Shown here piece by piece: positions 1 to 9,296 of a DNA stretch of 64,000 nucleotides (position 1 is the first letter of the stretch; every line of letters starts with the position of its first letter). The position numbers and the translations under genes were made by a program. This DNA is from Serratia marcescens. Lineage in GTDB: Bacteria; Pseudomonadota; Gammaproteobacteria; Enterobacterales; Enterobacteriaceae. The stretch spans positions 3,224,001 to 3,288,000 of the forward strand of contig NZ_VFMJ01000001.1 in the NCBI RefSeq assembly GCF_006715005.1. Reading direction: 5' to 3'. The notes below the pieces were generated by a model, which was not told where the DNA came from, ran no database searches, and worked only from the letters and a program-made list of their open reading frames with translations.

Positions 1-32
1 GCTTGCAAATCAAAGAAGTAAAAAGTAACATC

Positions 33-109
33 GGCTACGTAGCTCAGCTGGTTAGAGCACATCACTCATAATGATGGGGTCACAGGTTCAAATCCCGTCG
101 TAGCCACCA
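33..109 (+). tRNA. tRNA-Met (CAT), elongator type
   Basis: A complete 77-nt cloverleaf with encoded CCA. The acceptor strands are GGCTACG and CGTAGCC. The anticodon stem CATCA/TGATG encloses loop CTCATAA, so the anticodon CAT is at 67-69. The T arm contains GGTTCAAATCC. Only 4 nt separate it from the next tRNA, so the two are probably processed from one precursor. Elongator rather than initiator identity is inferred from the fully paired first acceptor base pair. Confidence 0.96.
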
Positions 110-113
110 TAAT

Positions 114-188
114 TGGGGTGTCGCCAAGCGGTAAGGCTCTGGTTTCTGATACCAGCATACCCAGGTTCGAATCCTGGCACCCCAGCCA
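114..188 (+). tRNA. tRNA-Gln (CTG)
   Basis: A complete 75-nt cloverleaf with encoded CCA. The acceptor strands are TGGGGTG and CACCCCA. Anticodon stem CTGGT/ACCAG encloses loop TTCTGAT, with anticodon CTG at 146-148, which reads CAG codons. The U1-A72 start is typical of glutamine tRNAs. In E. coli a Met/Gln tRNA cluster also lies next to ubiF, so the context agrees. Confidence 0.96.
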
Positions 189-195
189 TATTTAG

Positions 196-220
196 AAAAG
201 CCCGCTTCGGCGGGCTTTTT
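196..220. terminator. Bidirectional terminator after the tRNA pair
   Basis: The stem AGCCCGC/GCGGGCT with a TTCG loop is flanked by A-rich sequence on the left and TTTTT on the right. It can end the tRNA transcript on the plus strand and the leftward ubiF transcript on the minus strand. Confidence 0.85.
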
Positions 221-276
221 GCTGTCTGGCGTTCAGCCCATCCTAACGGGCCCAGCCGCAGCTGAGCCCCTGGCGG

Positions 277-1458
277 TTACAATCCCAACGCGTACTTCAA
301 CGCATGCTCTTTCAGCTTGCCCGCCCGCTGCGCGGCCATCAGCGCCAGATTGCGCGCGACGTTCAGCGGCGCCAGGTTATTGCTGAAAGCGGTATAAAAC
401 AGATCCATGCCGCTCTGCATCAGCAGATTGTCGGTACGGCGGCGACGCTGATAACGCAGCAGTACCGCCTCGCAGCTCCAGTCCTCTCCCTGATCCCGCG
501 CCTCGCTCAACACGTTCAGTAAGGCATCCACATCGCGATACCCCAGATTGACGCCCTGCCCGGCCAGCGGGTTGATGGTATGCGCCGCATCCCCCAGCAG
601 CGCCAACCCCGGCAGCACGTAGCGCTGCGCATGACGCCGCGTCAGCGGGAACGATCCGGCAGCGTGCACCTTGACCGGACCCAGTCGTGCCGGGAAAGCG
701 GTAGCGATTTCGCGCTCCAGCTGCGCCGGCGGCATCGCCTGCAATTGGCGAATGCGCTGCGGGCTGTCATACCACACCAGCGACGCCCAGCTGTCGTACA
801 GCGGCAGGAAGGCGCGCGGCCCGGACGGGAAGAAGCGCTGCCAGGTCACATCCTGCTGCGGCGCGCCGGTATCGACGGTGATCAACATGCACGCCTGACG
901 ATATTGCCAGCCGTTGGTGCCGATCGCCGCCAGCTTGCGCACCTGCGAGTGGGCGCCGTCGGCGCCGATAACCAGACGCGTATGCAGCGTTTCGCCGCTG
1001 TCCAGCATCAGTTGCCAGGCATTGTCCGCCCGCTGCAGCGATTGCAGCCTGGCGGGGCACAGCAGCGTCAGGTTGGCGCACTGCGCGAACTGTTGCCACA
1101 GCGCCAGCTGCAGAATGCGGTTTTCCACCATAAAGCCCAGCTCCGGCAGCCCCAGGGACACCGCGTCGAACGCCACGCGCGACGACGCCCACTCCCAGGT
1201 CTCCAGCCGGCGATACGGCGCCGTACGCATCGCCGTCACGGCCTGCCAGGCACCGAGCTGTTTCAGCAACCCCACCGAGGTGCAGCCGATCGCGGAAATG
1301 CGCAGATCCGGCGGGCTTTGTGCCTCGAACGCCTGCGGCGCCTGATGTTCCAGCAACGCCACCGACCAGCCCGCCTGCGCCAGCCCCAGGGCCGCCGCCG
1401 CGCCGACCATGCCGCCACCTACCACCACCGCGTCATACCGATTTTGAGATGTCTTCAT
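277..1458 (-). CDS. ubiF: 3-demethoxyubiquinol 3-hydroxylase UbiF
   Basis: This is a flavin monooxygenase of ubiquinone synthesis that hydroxylates the ring of demethoxyubiquinol. It has 393 residues, the usual length for UbiF. The FAD-binding GGGMVG motif is at about residue 14, and the second FAD motif GDAAHTINPLAGQGVN lies near residue 285. I start at the ATG at 1458 because the reading frame extends 39 codons further upstream with sequence that does not resemble the family and would run through the shared promoter region with miaB. It is divergent from miaB, as in E. coli. UbiH and VisC/UbiI are paralogues; the tRNA and miaB neighbours favour UbiF. Confidence 0.93.
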   Translation of the reverse strand: MKTSQNRYDAVVVGGGMVGAAAALGLAQAGWSVALLEHQAPQAFEAQSPPDLRISAIGCTSVGLLKQLGAWQAVTAMRTAPYRRLETWEWASSRVAFDAVSLGLPELGFMVENRILQLALWQQFAQCANLTLLCPARLQSLQRADNAWQLMLDSGETLHTRLVIGADGAHSQVRKLAAIGTNGWQYRQACMLITVDTGAPQQDVTWQRFFPSGPRAFLPLYDSWASLVWYDSPQRIRQLQAMPPAQLEREIATAFPARLGPVKVHAAGSFPLTRRHAQRYVLPGLALLGDAAHTINPLAGQGVNLGYRDVDALLNVLSEARDQGEDWSCEAVLLRYQRRRRTDNLLMQSGMDLFYTAFSNNLAPLNVARNLALMAAQRAGKLKEHALKYALGL

Positions 1459-1568
1459 ATTGGCTATGTTTTCTGTGTGAATGCTCGCCATCCCACCCGG
1501 CATGGCGTTTTGCGCAGTGTACCGGATTTTCGCTCCGGCTTCAGGTCGCATGCCATTTTCCCCCGCGC

Positions 1569-1597
1569 TGGTCACAACGGCGGCAAATGATTACAAT
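1569..1597 (+). promoter_or_regulatory. Putative sigma-70 promoter of miaB
   Basis: A -35-like TGGTCA (1569-1574) and a -10-like TACAAT (1592-1597) are separated by 17 bp, about 60 nt ahead of the miaB start in the ubiF-miaB divergent gap. This is a match to consensus only. Confidence 0.5.
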
Positions 1598-1655
1598 ACG
1601 CGCCCTGCATGTCGCGTAACGCAACTTTCGCTCCGCACTGAGTAATGGCAAGTCA

Positions 1656-3080
1656 ATGACGAAAAAACTACATATCAAAACCTGGGGCTGCCAGATGAAT
1701 GAATACGATTCATCGAAAATGGCCGACCTGTTAAACAGCACGCACGGTTTCGAGTGGACCGAAAACGCCGAAGAGGCGGACGTGCTGTTGCTGAACACCT
1801 GCTCGATCCGTGAAAAGGCGCAGGAGAAAGTTTTCGCCATGCTGGGGCGCTGGCGCTTGCTCAAAGAAAAGAACCCGTCTGTCATCATCGGCGTCGGCGG
1901 TTGCGTAGCCTCGCAAGAAGGCGAGCTGATCCGCAGCCGCGCGCCCTGCGTCGATGTGGTATTCGGCCCGCAGACCCTGCACCGCCTGCCGGAAATGATC
2001 AATCACGTTCAGGGCACCCGCAGCCCGGTGGTCGACATCAGCTTCCCGGAGATCGAAAAATTCGACCGCCTGCCGGAACCGCGCGCCGAAGGCCCGACTG
2101 CGTTCGTGTCGATCATGGAAGGCTGCAACAAATACTGCACCTTCTGCGTGGTGCCTTACACCCGCGGCGAAGAAGTGAGCCGCCCGAGCGACGACGTGCT
2201 GTTCGAAATCGCCCAACTGGCGGCGCAGGGCGTGCGCGAGGTCAACCTGCTCGGCCAAAACGTCAACGCTTACCGCGGCGCCACGCATGACGGCGATATC
2301 TGCTCGTTCGCCGAACTGCTGCGCCTGGTGGCGGCCATCGACGGCATCGATCGCATTCGCTTCACCACCAGCCACCCGATCGAATTCACCGACGACATTA
2401 TCGCGGTGTACGAAGACACGCCGGAGCTGGTCAGCTTCCTGCATCTGCCGGTGCAGAGCGGTTCGGATCGCATCCTGACCATGATGAAACGCGCCCACAC
2501 CGCGCTGGAGTACAAGGCGATTATCCGCAAGCTGCGCAAGGCGCGGCCGGCCATTCAGCTCAGCTCCGATTTCATCGTCGGTTTCCCGGGTGAAAGCCAG
2601 GCCGACTTCGAACAGACCATGAACCTGATTGCCGACGTCAATTTCGACGTCAGCTTCAGCTTCATCTATTCGTCGCGCCCGGGCACCCCGGCGGCGGACA
2701 TGGTCGACGACGTCAGCGAAGAAGAGAAAAAACAGCGGCTGTATATTCTGCAGGATCGCATCAACCAGCAGGCGCTGCAGTTCAGCCGCCGCATGCTCGG
2801 CACCGTCCAGCGCATTCTGGTGGAGGGCACCTCGCGTAAAAGCGTGATGGAGCTGGCCGGGCGCACGGAGTGCAACCGTGTGGTAAACTTCGAGGGCACG
2901 CGCGACATGATCGGCCAGTTCGTCGACGTGGAAATTACCGAGGTGCTGACCAACACCCTGCGTGGCGCAGTGGTGCGCACCGAGCAGCAGATGGATCTGC
3001 GCGTACATGAATCCCCGCAGTCGGTGATCGCCCGTACCCGCAAAGAAAACGCGCTGGGCGTCGGCATTTACCAGCCCTGA
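1656..3080 (+). CDS. miaB: tRNA-2-methylthio-N6-dimethylallyladenosine synthase MiaB
   Basis: This radical-SAM methylthiotransferase adds the 2-methylthio group to i6A37 of tRNAs that read UNN codons. It has 474 residues, the standard length. In order there is an N-terminal UPF0004 domain with cluster cysteines (WGCQMNE near residue 10, NTCSIRE near residue 48, GGCVAS near residue 82), a radical-SAM core with [17 protein letters not shown] (CxxxCxxC) near residue 157, and a C-terminal TRAM domain from about residue 378. The start [15 protein letters not shown] matches the family. The E. coli gene lies beside ybeZ in the same way. Confidence 0.97.
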   Translation: MTKKLHIKTWGCQMNEYDSSKMADLLNSTHGFEWTENAEEADVLLLNTCSIREKAQEKVFAMLGRWRLLKEKNPSVIIGVGGCVASQEGELIRSRAPCVDVVFGPQTLHRLPEMINHVQGTRSPVVDISFPEIEKFDRLPEPRAEGPTAFVSIMEGCNKYCTFCVVPYTRGEEVSRPSDDVLFEIAQLAAQGVREVNLLGQNVNAYRGATHDGDICSFAELLRLVAAIDGIDRIRFTTSHPIEFTDDIIAVYEDTPELVSFLHLPVQSGSDRILTMMKRAHTALEYKAIIRKLRKARPAIQLSSDFIVGFPGESQADFEQTMNLIADVNFDVSFSFIYSSRPGTPAADMVDDVSEEEKKQRLYILQDRINQQALQFSRRMLGTVQRILVEGTSRKSVMELAGRTECNRVVNFEGTRDMIGQFVDVEITEVLTNTLRGAVVRTEQQMDLRVHESPQSVIARTRKENALGVGIYQP

Positions 3081-3199
3081 CGCCGCGGCGGCCGCCTTAT
3101 CGCCGCCCATTCGCGCTACTCCTTACCGTTTCTCCGCCGGGCGCCCGCGCCCGGTGATTTTCTTTTTTATTTTTTTTATTGTTGAAGAGGCGACATAAC

Positions 3200-3535
3200 A
3201 TGCAACTCCCACACTGCCCGAAGTGCAACTCCGAATACACCTACCAGGACAATGCCCTGTTCATCTGCCCTGAGTGCGCTCACGAATGGAGCGACAGCGC
3301 CCCGGCGGAAGATCAGGACGCGCTGATCGTCAAAGACGCCAACGGCAACCTGCTGGCGGACGGCGATGCGGTCACGGTGATCAAAGACCTGAAGGTCAAA
3401 GGCAGCTCCTCGATGCTGAAGATCGGCACCAAGGTGAAAAACATTCGTCTGGTCGAAGGCGATCACAACATCGACTGCAAAATCGACGGCTTCGGCCCGA
3501 TGAAGCTGAAATCCGAGTTCGTGAAAAAGAACTGA
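3200..3535 (+). CDS. yjdM: Zinc-ribbon PhnA-family protein (YjdM-like)
   Basis: A 111-residue protein with an N-terminal zinc ribbon (CPKC and CPEC, residues 5-28) followed by the PhnA/YjdM domain with the DANGNLL, GD and VKGSS signatures. I chose the ATG at 3200 because GAAGAGG precedes it and the protein then starts as E. coli YjdM does (MQLPHCPKC). The family is named from the E. coli phn region, but a phosphonoacetate-hydrolase role is not supported for this short form and the function is unknown. It is transcribed alone between miaB and ybeZ with its own terminator. In E. coli the homologue is elsewhere in the chromosome. Confidence 0.9.
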   Translation: MQLPHCPKCNSEYTYQDNALFICPECAHEWSDSAPAEDQDALIVKDANGNLLADGDAVTVIKDLKVKGSSSMLKIGTKVKNIRLVEGDHNIDCKIDGFGPMKLKSEFVKKN

Positions 3536-3560
3536 TTCACGGCGGCCTTGTTCTGTGATG

Positions 3561-3593
3561 ACGCGGCGGGCTTTGCGCCCCGCCGCGTTTTTT
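3561..3593 (+). terminator. Rho-independent terminator after yjdM
   Basis: A GC-rich hairpin with arms around CGCGGCGGG and CCCGCCGCG is followed by TTTTTT, 26 nt past the yjdM stop. Confidence 0.85.
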
Positions 3594-3769
3594 CCTTATC
3601 TTCCCTTGAATTCCGCCGATGGCGCACAGATAGATCAGCGGTAAACTTGCGCCGTTGCGGCGCACCATGAATAATTCAAGAAAGAGAGTATTCAGGCTCG
3701 CCCTGAACGCGCGCGTCCCGAACGCGCTATGTGACATCAACCAGGCCCGATGTGACCTAGAGGAATAGT

Positions 3770-4825
3770 TTGAACGTCGCAACACAAGAAATTTTGTTAG
3801 AGCCCGCAGACAACCAGCGTTTGCTCAGCCTGTGCGGCCCGTTTGATGACAACATCAAGCAACTCGAGCGCCGATTGGGCATTGAAATCAATCGCCGCGA
3901 CAACCGTTTCAAGCTGGTCGGCAAAAACCTGTGCGTGGTTGCCGCCGCCGATATCCTGCGCCATCTGTACGTGGATACCGCGCCGATTCGCGGCGTGATC
4001 CCGGATATCGATCCGGAGCAAATCCACCTGGCTATCAAAGAGAGTCGGGTGCTGGAACAGGTGGCCGACAGCGTGCCGGATTACGGCAAGGCGGTCACCA
4101 TTAAAACCAAGCGCGGCATGGTGAAACCGCGTACGCCTAACCAGGCGCAGTACATCGCCAACATTCTCGATCATGACATCACCTTCGGCATCGGCCCGGC
4201 GGGCACCGGCAAAACCTACCTGGCGGTCGCTGCTGCGGTAGATGCGCTGGAACGCCAGGAAATTCGCCGCATTCTGCTGACCCGTCCTGCGGTCGAAGCC
4301 GGCGAAAAGCTGGGCTTCCTGCCCGGCGATCTGAGCCAGAAGGTCGATCCTTATCTGCGCCCGCTGTACGACGCCCTGTTCGAAATGCTGGGCTTCGAGC
4401 GCGTGGAGAAGCTCATCGAGCGCAACGTGATCGAAGTCGCGCCGCTGGCCTATATGCGCGGCCGCACGCTGAACGACGCCTTTATCATTCTGGATGAGAG
4501 CCAGAACACCACCATCGAACAGATGAAGATGTTCCTGACGCGCATCGGCTTCAACTCGAAGGCGGTCATCACCGGCGACGTCACCCAGATCGACCTGCCG
4601 CGCAACCAGAAATCCGGCCTGCGCCACGCGGTGGAAGTGCTGTCGGACGTGGAAGAACTGAGCTTCAACTTCTTCCACAGCGAAGACGTGGTGCGCCACC
4701 CGGTAGTAGCTCGCGTAGTCATCGCCTATGAGGCCTGGGAAGCGGCTGAACAGAAACGCAAAGATGCGATTGCCGAACAACGTAAGCGCGAGGCGCTCGC
4801 CGCCTCCGAGCAGGAGACACCATGA
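3770..4825 (+). CDS. ybeZ: PhoH-family ATPase YbeZ
   Basis: This 351-residue PhoH-type P-loop NTPase is a partner of the YbeY endoribonuclease. Walker A GPAGTGKT is near residue 142 and Walker [10 protein letters not shown] near residue 241; the C-terminal tail is Arg/Lys/Glu-rich. Translation starts at TTG (3770) preceded by AGGAA; the resulting N-terminus [16 protein letters not shown] agrees with E. coli YbeZ. Its stop overlaps the ybeY ATG by 4 nt (ATGA), so the two are translationally coupled in the ybeZ-ybeY-corC-lnt operon. E. coli YbeZ is heat-shock induced; I could not place a convincing sigma-32 promoter here. Confidence 0.95.
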   Translation: MNVATQEILLEPADNQRLLSLCGPFDDNIKQLERRLGIEINRRDNRFKLVGKNLCVVAAADILRHLYVDTAPIRGVIPDIDPEQIHLAIKESRVLEQVADSVPDYGKAVTIKTKRGMVKPRTPNQAQYIANILDHDITFGIGPAGTGKTYLAVAAAVDALERQEIRRILLTRPAVEAGEKLGFLPGDLSQKVDPYLRPLYDALFEMLGFERVEKLIERNVIEVAPLAYMRGRTLNDAFIILDESQNTTIEQMKMFLTRIGFNSKAVITGDVTQIDLPRNQKSGLRHAVEVLSDVEELSFNFFHSEDVVRHPVVARVVIAYEAWEAAEQKRKDAIAEQRKREALAASEQETP

Positions 4826-5295
4826 GTCAGGTGATTTTGGATCTGCAGATTGCCTGTGAAAGCAGCGACGGCCTGCCGGATGAGGCCACCTTCCAGCGCT
4901 GGCTGGAAGGCGTGCTGCCGCAATTTCAGGAAGAGGCCGAGGTGACCGTGCGTCTGGTGGACGAAGCGGAAAGCCACGAGCTGAACCTGACCTACCGCGG
5001 CAAAGACAAGCCGACCAACGTGCTCTCTTTCCCGTTCGAAGCCCCGCCGGGCATCGAGCTGCCGCTGCTCGGCGATCTGATCATCTGCCGCCAGGTGGTT
5101 GAGCAGGAAGCGATTGAGCAAGGCAAGGCGCTGGAGGCCCACTGGGCGCATATGGTTGTCCACGGCAGTCTTCATCTGCTAGGGTATGACCACATCGAAG
5201 ACGATGAAGCCGAAGAAATGGAGTCTTTGGAAACCGAAATCATGCACGGACTGGGTTATCCTGATCCGTACCTGGCGGAAAAAGACCCCGTCTGA
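4822..5295 (+). CDS. ybeY: Endoribonuclease / rRNA maturation factor YbeY
   Basis: A zinc metallo-endoribonuclease needed for 16S rRNA 3'-end maturation and 70S quality control. It has 157 residues. The metal motif [11 protein letters not shown] (HxxxHxxxxxH) lies near residues 114-124 and the conserved [15 protein letters not shown] segment near residues 59-74. The start overlaps the ybeZ stop, and corC follows after 85 nt. Similarity and gene order are unambiguous. Confidence 0.97.
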   Translation: MSQVILDLQIACESSDGLPDEATFQRWLEGVLPQFQEEAEVTVRLVDEAESHELNLTYRGKDKPTNVLSFPFEAPPGIELPLLGDLIICRQVVEQEAIEQGKALEAHWAHMVVHGSLHLLGYDHIEDDEAEEMESLETEIMHGLGYPDPYLAEKDPV

Positions 5296-5380
5296 CGTCA
5301 GCCGTTTACCCCACAGCCCCCATGCGGGGCTGTCGCTGACGCCCCTTAACTCTGACATGAGTGACAGTAACTAAAACGCC

Positions 5381-6259
5381 ATGAGCGACGACCATTCACA
5401 AAGCAATGACAGCCCCAGTCCCAAGAAGGGGTTCTTTACTCTTATCCTTAACCAGCTGTTCCACGGCGAACCCAAAAACCGTGGCGATCTGGTCGAACTG
5501 ATCCGTGATTCCGAACAAAACGACCTGATCGATCCCGATACCCGCGACATGCTGGAAGGCGTGATGGATATCGCTGAACAGCGCGTGCGCGACATCATGA
5601 TCCCTCGCTCCCAGATGGTGACGCTCAAGCGCAACCAGACGCTGGAAGAGTGCCTGGATGTGATTATCGACTCCGCCCACTCGCGCTTCCCGGTGATCAG
5701 CGAAGACAAAGATCACATCGAAGGCATCCTAATGGCCAAGGATCTGCTGCCGTTCATGCGCGCAGACTCCGAGCCGTTCAGCATCGACAAGGTGCTGCGC
5801 ACCGCGGTGGTGGTGCCGGAAAGCAAGCGCGTCGACCGGATGCTGAAAGAGTTCCGCTCCCAGCGCTATCACATGGCGATTGTCATTGACGAATTCGGCG
5901 GCGTGTCCGGCCTGGTCACTATCGAAGATATCCTGGAACTGATCGTCGGCGAGATCGAAGACGAATACGACGACGAAGACGATCTGGATATCCGCCAGCT
6001 CAGCCGCCACATGTACACCGTGCGCGCGCTGGCCCCGATCGAAGACTTCAACGATGCCTTCGGCACCCATTTCAGCGACGACGAGGTCGATACCATCGGC
6101 GGTCTGGTGATGCAGGCCTTCGGCCACCTGCCGGCGCGCGGGGAAACCATTGAAATCGAAGGTTACCTATTTAAAGTTGCCATGGCCGACAGTCGACGTA
6201 TTATCCAGGTTCATGTAAAAATTCCGGACGATTCTCCACCACCGAAACTGGAAGATTAA
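5381..6259 (+). CDS. corC: CorC-family CBS-domain protein (YbeX)
   Basis: A 292-residue cytoplasmic protein with an Asp/Glu-rich N-terminus, two CBS domains (about residues 70-190, beginning at DIMIPRSQM) and a C-terminal CorC_HlyC domain (about 205-285). Named for a role in magnesium and cobalt efflux; in the ybeZYX cluster it is also linked to ribosome metabolism. It lies between ybeY and lnt, with a 7-nt gap to lnt. The long acidic run [10 protein letters not shown] near residue 190 is typical of the family. Confidence 0.94.
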   Translation: MSDDHSQSNDSPSPKKGFFTLILNQLFHGEPKNRGDLVELIRDSEQNDLIDPDTRDMLEGVMDIAEQRVRDIMIPRSQMVTLKRNQTLEECLDVIIDSAHSRFPVISEDKDHIEGILMAKDLLPFMRADSEPFSIDKVLRTAVVVPESKRVDRMLKEFRSQRYHMAIVIDEFGGVSGLVTIEDILELIVGEIEDEYDDEDDLDIRQLSRHMYTVRALAPIEDFNDAFGTHFSDDEVDTIGGLVMQAFGHLPARGETIEIEGYLFKVAMADSRRIIQVHVKIPDDSPPPKLED

Positions 6260-6266
6260 ATCCAAC

Positions 6267-7796
6267 ATGGCTAAAGCCTCATTACTTGAACGCCAGCGGG
6301 TTCGCGCCCTGCTGGCGCTGTTGTCAGGTGCCGGCGGGACGCTGGCGTTCTCGCCCTACGACTTCTGGCCCGCGGCCATCGTCTCCCTGTTCGGCCTGCT
6401 GGCCGTCACCCTCAATCGCACCACCAAACAGTCCGCCCTGCTCGGCTTTGTCTGGGGCTTCGGGCTGTTCGGCAGCGGTATCAACTGGGTGTATGTCAGC
6501 ATCGCCGATTTCGGCGGCATGCCCTTCGCCGTCAACGTCTTCCTGGTGGTGTTGCTCGCCGCTTACCTGTCACTGTATACCGGGCTGTTCGCCGGGCTGC
6601 TGACGCGCCTGTGGCCGGCTACCCGCTGGTGGCGGCTGGCCATCGCCGCGCCGGCGCTGTGGCAGGTGACCGAATTCCTGCGCGGCTGGGTGCTGACCGG
6701 CTTCCCGTGGCTGCAGTTCGGCTACAGCCAGATCAACGGCCCGCTGAAAGGCATCGCGCCGCTGCTGGGCGTCGACGCCATCACCTTTGTGCTGATGGCC
6801 ATCGCCGGCCTGCTGGTGTACGCCGTCAATCAGCGCCGCCTCTCGGCAGCCGTGATCGCCATCGCGCTACTGCTGTTGCCGTGGCCGCTGCGCCAGCTGC
6901 AGTGGTTTACCCCGCAGCCGGAGAAAGCGGTGAACGTCGCCATGGTGCAAGGCAATATTCCCCAGTCGATGAAGTGGGATCCGAGCATTCTGCTCAGCAC
7001 GCTGCAAACCTATCTGGATGAAACGCGCCCCTACATGGGCAAGGCGCCGATCATCATCTGGCCGGAGTCCGCCATCCCTGACTTCGAGCCGCGTCAGAAC
7101 GGCTTCCTGACCATGATGGATGACCTGATGCGGGCGAAGAACAGCAGCCTGATCACGGGGATTGTCGATGCACGCGCCACCCCGCAAGGCGTGCAGGAAT
7201 ACAACAGCGCCATCGTGCTGGGCGAACCGACGCCGTACAGCTACCCGGCCAAAGATCGCTACAACAAACACCACCTGGTGCCGTTCGGCGAATTCGTGCC
7301 GCTGGGTGAACTGCTGCGCCCTATCGCGCCGTTCTTCAATCTGCCGATGTCCGGTTTCAGCCGCGGCGACTACGTACAGCCGCAGCTCAGCGTACGCGGC
7401 TACAACCTGACGGCGGCCATCTGCTACGAAATCGTGCTGGGCCAGCAGGTGCGTGATAACTTCCGCCCGGACACCAATTTCCTGCTGACCATCTCCAACG
7501 ATGCCTGGTTCGGCCACTCCATCGGCCCGTGGCAGCATTTCCAGATGGCGCGCATGCGGGCGCTGGAGCTCGGCCGACCGCTGCTGCGCAGCACCAATAA
7601 CGGCGTCACCGCCGCGGTGAACGCCAACGGCGAGGTGATCGCCGAGATCCCGCAATTCACCCGCCAGGTGCTCGAAGTGAAGGTCACGCCGACCACCGGC
7701 GTCACCCCTTACGCGCGCTTCGGCGCCACGCCGCTGTGGGTGATGACCCTGTTGCTGGGCGGCTGGGCGCTGATGCTGGGCCTGCGCCGCAAATAG
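6267..7796 (+). CDS. lnt: Apolipoprotein N-acyltransferase Lnt
   Basis: An inner-membrane enzyme that adds the third acyl chain to apolipoproteins using phospholipid. It has 509 residues, close to the E. coli 512. About six N-terminal membrane helices lead to a periplasmic nitrilase fold. The expected catalytic triad is visible as Glu in WPESAIP, Lys in [11 protein letters not shown] and Cys in [10 protein letters not shown]. One C-terminal helix follows ([16 protein letters not shown]). Last gene of the ybeZ-lnt operon. Confidence 0.97.
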   Translation: MAKASLLERQRVRALLALLSGAGGTLAFSPYDFWPAAIVSLFGLLAVTLNRTTKQSALLGFVWGFGLFGSGINWVYVSIADFGGMPFAVNVFLVVLLAAYLSLYTGLFAGLLTRLWPATRWWRLAIAAPALWQVTEFLRGWVLTGFPWLQFGYSQINGPLKGIAPLLGVDAITFVLMAIAGLLVYAVNQRRLSAAVIAIALLLLPWPLRQLQWFTPQPEKAVNVAMVQGNIPQSMKWDPSILLSTLQTYLDETRPYMGKAPIIIWPESAIPDFEPRQNGFLTMMDDLMRAKNSSLITGIVDARATPQGVQEYNSAIVLGEPTPYSYPAKDRYNKHHLVPFGEFVPLGELLRPIAPFFNLPMSGFSRGDYVQPQLSVRGYNLTAAICYEIVLGQQVRDNFRPDTNFLLTISNDAWFGHSIGPWQHFQMARMRALELGRPLLRSTNNGVTAAVNANGEVIAEIPQFTRQVLEVKVTPTTGVTPYARFGATPLWVMTLLLGGWALMLGLRRK

Positions 7797-7807
7797 TCCT
7801 CTTCGCC

Positions 7808-7834
7808 GGGGCGCGCCCGCCGCGCCCCGCTTTC
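7808..7834 (+). terminator. Probable terminator after lnt
   Basis: A strong GC hairpin, GGGGCGCG and CGCGCCCC, with a 5-nt loop, followed by only a short T-rich tract (TTTCT). It lies 12 nt past the lnt stop. Confidence 0.55.
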
Positions 7835-7880
7835 TCGTCAAATCCCCCTCAGTCAGAAAACGCCGTTAAATCAACGCGAC

Positions 7881-7896
7881 TGGCACACTCCTTGCT
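7881..7896 (+). promoter_or_regulatory. Sigma-54 promoter ahead of gltI
   Basis: TGGCACACTCCTTGCT carries the -24 element (GG at 7882-7883) and the -12 element (GC at 7894-7895) with the required 10-bp separation. It matches the consensus TGGCAC-N5-TTGCW at every defined base. The predicted start near 7907 leaves a leader of about 280 nt before gltI. Nitrogen-limited control of the glutamate/aspartate importer is the expected reading. No other gene lies on this strand before gltI. Confidence 0.75.
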
Positions 7897-7952
7897 TTAT
7901 CTATGGCGACATCGCGCGCCGGTTTACTTTTGCTGACGCTTTGTCGCACCTG

Positions 7953-8020
7953 CGCACATTTTGGGTGCATTGAACGCACCGCACGGGTGCGCCGACGTTT
8001 TGTTGCATTGATTTGGTGCG
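7953..8020. promoter_or_regulatory. Three NtrC-type dyads downstream of the sigma-54 promoter
   Basis: Three 17-bp dyads resemble the NtrC enhancer TGCACC-N5-GGTGCA. The first is at 7953-7969 (CGCACA-N5-GGTGCA). The second, at 7975-7991, has perfect arms CGCACC and GGTGCG. The third is at 8004-8020 (TGCATT-N5-GGTGCG). They lie about 45-115 nt downstream of the predicted start, inside the leader, rather than upstream as is usual. Site identity is by eye. Confidence 0.6.
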
Positions 8021-8157
8021 CGCGGCGTCTCAAAAAATGAAACATTTTAGTTTCAAGGTGTTCACAATCGGTTATTTTTTAACAGCGTTCAGTTCATAAG
8101 ACTATCTTTATAACTTGAGCAATAAACAGTCGATTTAACCTGACGCTCTTTAGTCAG

Positions 8158-8180
8158 AGCCACAACAACAGCAAAGGAGT
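8158..8180 (+). promoter_or_regulatory. CA-rich leader element, probable GcvB target
   Basis: GCCACAACAACAGC sits just ahead of the AAGGAG Shine-Dalgarno of gltI. The GU-rich R1 region of the small RNA GcvB is known to pair with such CA-rich elements in amino-acid transporter mRNAs, including gltI in Salmonella. The element is visible here; pairing is inferred. Confidence 0.55.
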
Positions 8181-8186
8181 TGGACC

Positions 8187-9083
8187 ATGCAAATGCGTAA
8201 ATTGGCGTTATCGTTACTGCTGCTCGGTGCGGCAGGTAGCGTGGCGCACGCGGAAGACCTGACCGGTACGCTGAAGAAAATCAAAGACAATGGCGTGATC
8301 GTTGTCGGCCACCGCGAATCGTCAGTGCCGTTCTCCTACTACGACAACCAACAAAAAGTTGTGGGCTACTCTCAGGACTACTCCAACCAAATCGTTGAAG
8401 CCGTTAAGAAACAGCTGAATGCACCGAACCTGCAGGTGAAAATGCTGCCGATTACCTCGCAGAACCGCATCCCGCTGCTGCAAAACGGCACCTATGATTT
8501 CGAGTGCGGCTCCACCACCAATAACCTCGAGCGCCAGAAACAGGCCGCCTTCTCCGACACCATTTTCGTGGTCGGCACCCGCTTGCTGGTGAAAAAAGGC
8601 TCTGACATCAAAGATTTTAAAGACCTGGCCGGCAAACCGGTGGTGGTCACCTCCGGCACCACCTCCGAAGTGCTGCTGAACAAGCTGAACGACAGCGACA
8701 AGATGAACATGCGCATCATCAGCGCCAAAGACCATGGCGACTCCTTCCGTACCCTGGAAAGCGGCCGCGCGGTGGCCTTCATGATGGACGACGCCCTGCT
8801 GGCGGGCGAGCGCGCCAAGGCCAAGAAGCCGGATCAGTGGGAAATCATCGGCACGCCGCAGTCGAAAGAAGCCTACGGCTGCATGCTGCGTAAAGACGAT
8901 CCTGCGTTCAAGAAACTGGTCGATGACACCATCGCCCAGGCGCAAACCTCCGGCGAAGCGGCCAAGTGGTTTGATAAATGGTTCAAGCAGCCGATTCCAC
9001 CGAAAAACCTCAACATGAACTTCGAACTGTCGGACGACATGAAACAGCTGTTCAAAGAACCTAACGACAAGGCATTGAACTAA
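8187..9083 (+). CDS. gltI: Glutamate/aspartate periplasmic binding protein GltI
   Basis: The solute-binding subunit of the GltIJKL importer, 298 residues. A Sec signal peptide (about residues 1-22, AHA before EDL) precedes an SBP family 3 domain containing VVGHRESSVPFSYYDN and the ECGSTTNN segment typical of GltI. The ATG at 8187 follows the Shine-Dalgarno AAGGAG. A structured 213-nt gap separates it from gltJ, as in E. coli, which allows a higher level of binding protein than of permease. Confidence 0.97.
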   Translation: MQMRKLALSLLLLGAAGSVAHAEDLTGTLKKIKDNGVIVVGHRESSVPFSYYDNQQKVVGYSQDYSNQIVEAVKKQLNAPNLQVKMLPITSQNRIPLLQNGTYDFECGSTTNNLERQKQAAFSDTIFVVGTRLLVKKGSDIKDFKDLAGKPVVVTSGTTSEVLLNKLNDSDKMNMRIISAKDHGDSFRTLESGRAVAFMMDDALLAGERAKAKKPDQWEIIGTPQSKEAYGCMLRKDDPAFKKLVDDTIAQAQTSGEAAKWFDKWFKQPIPPKNLNMNFELSDDMKQLFKEPNDKALN

Positions 9084-9178
9084 ATAGAATGACAGCCGGG
9101 GCGGCCGCCAGGCCAAACCGGCCCAGTTGATGACTGGGACAGACAGGTATGAGGGGGGCCGTTCCCCTCCCTCATTTT
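9084..9178 (+). ncRNA. Possible SroC-like 3'-UTR RNA with partial terminator
   Basis: The gltI-gltJ gap begins with stacked hairpins (CCCAGT/ACTGGG at 9122-9138) and ends with a G/C-rich hairpin (GAGGG...CCCTC, 9151-9172) followed by ATTTT. In E. coli and Salmonella this same gap gives SroC, a decay product of gltIJKL mRNA that sponges GcvB. I see position and structure, not sequence identity, so the call is by synteny and the 5' end is arbitrary. Confidence 0.4.
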
Positions 9179-9296
9179 CCCCAAGGCGCATCACCGACAT
9201 CCGCACACAATAAGCCAGCCAGACTGGCCGCGCGGCGATCGGCGCTCATCAGGTCATCAATCTTCGGCGCTCTGCGCCCGTTTACCGGAGTTTGTT

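Noticed and set aside
1731-3110. Long open frame on the minus strand (459 codons) opposite miaB
   Set aside because: It is the GC-rich antisense shadow of miaB; low-complexity Ala/His/Arg composition and no family resemblance.
3600-3769. Sigma-32 promoter ahead of ybeZ (CCCTTGAA near 3603)
   Set aside because: The -35-like element is present but no matching CCCCAT-type -10 lies at the right distance.
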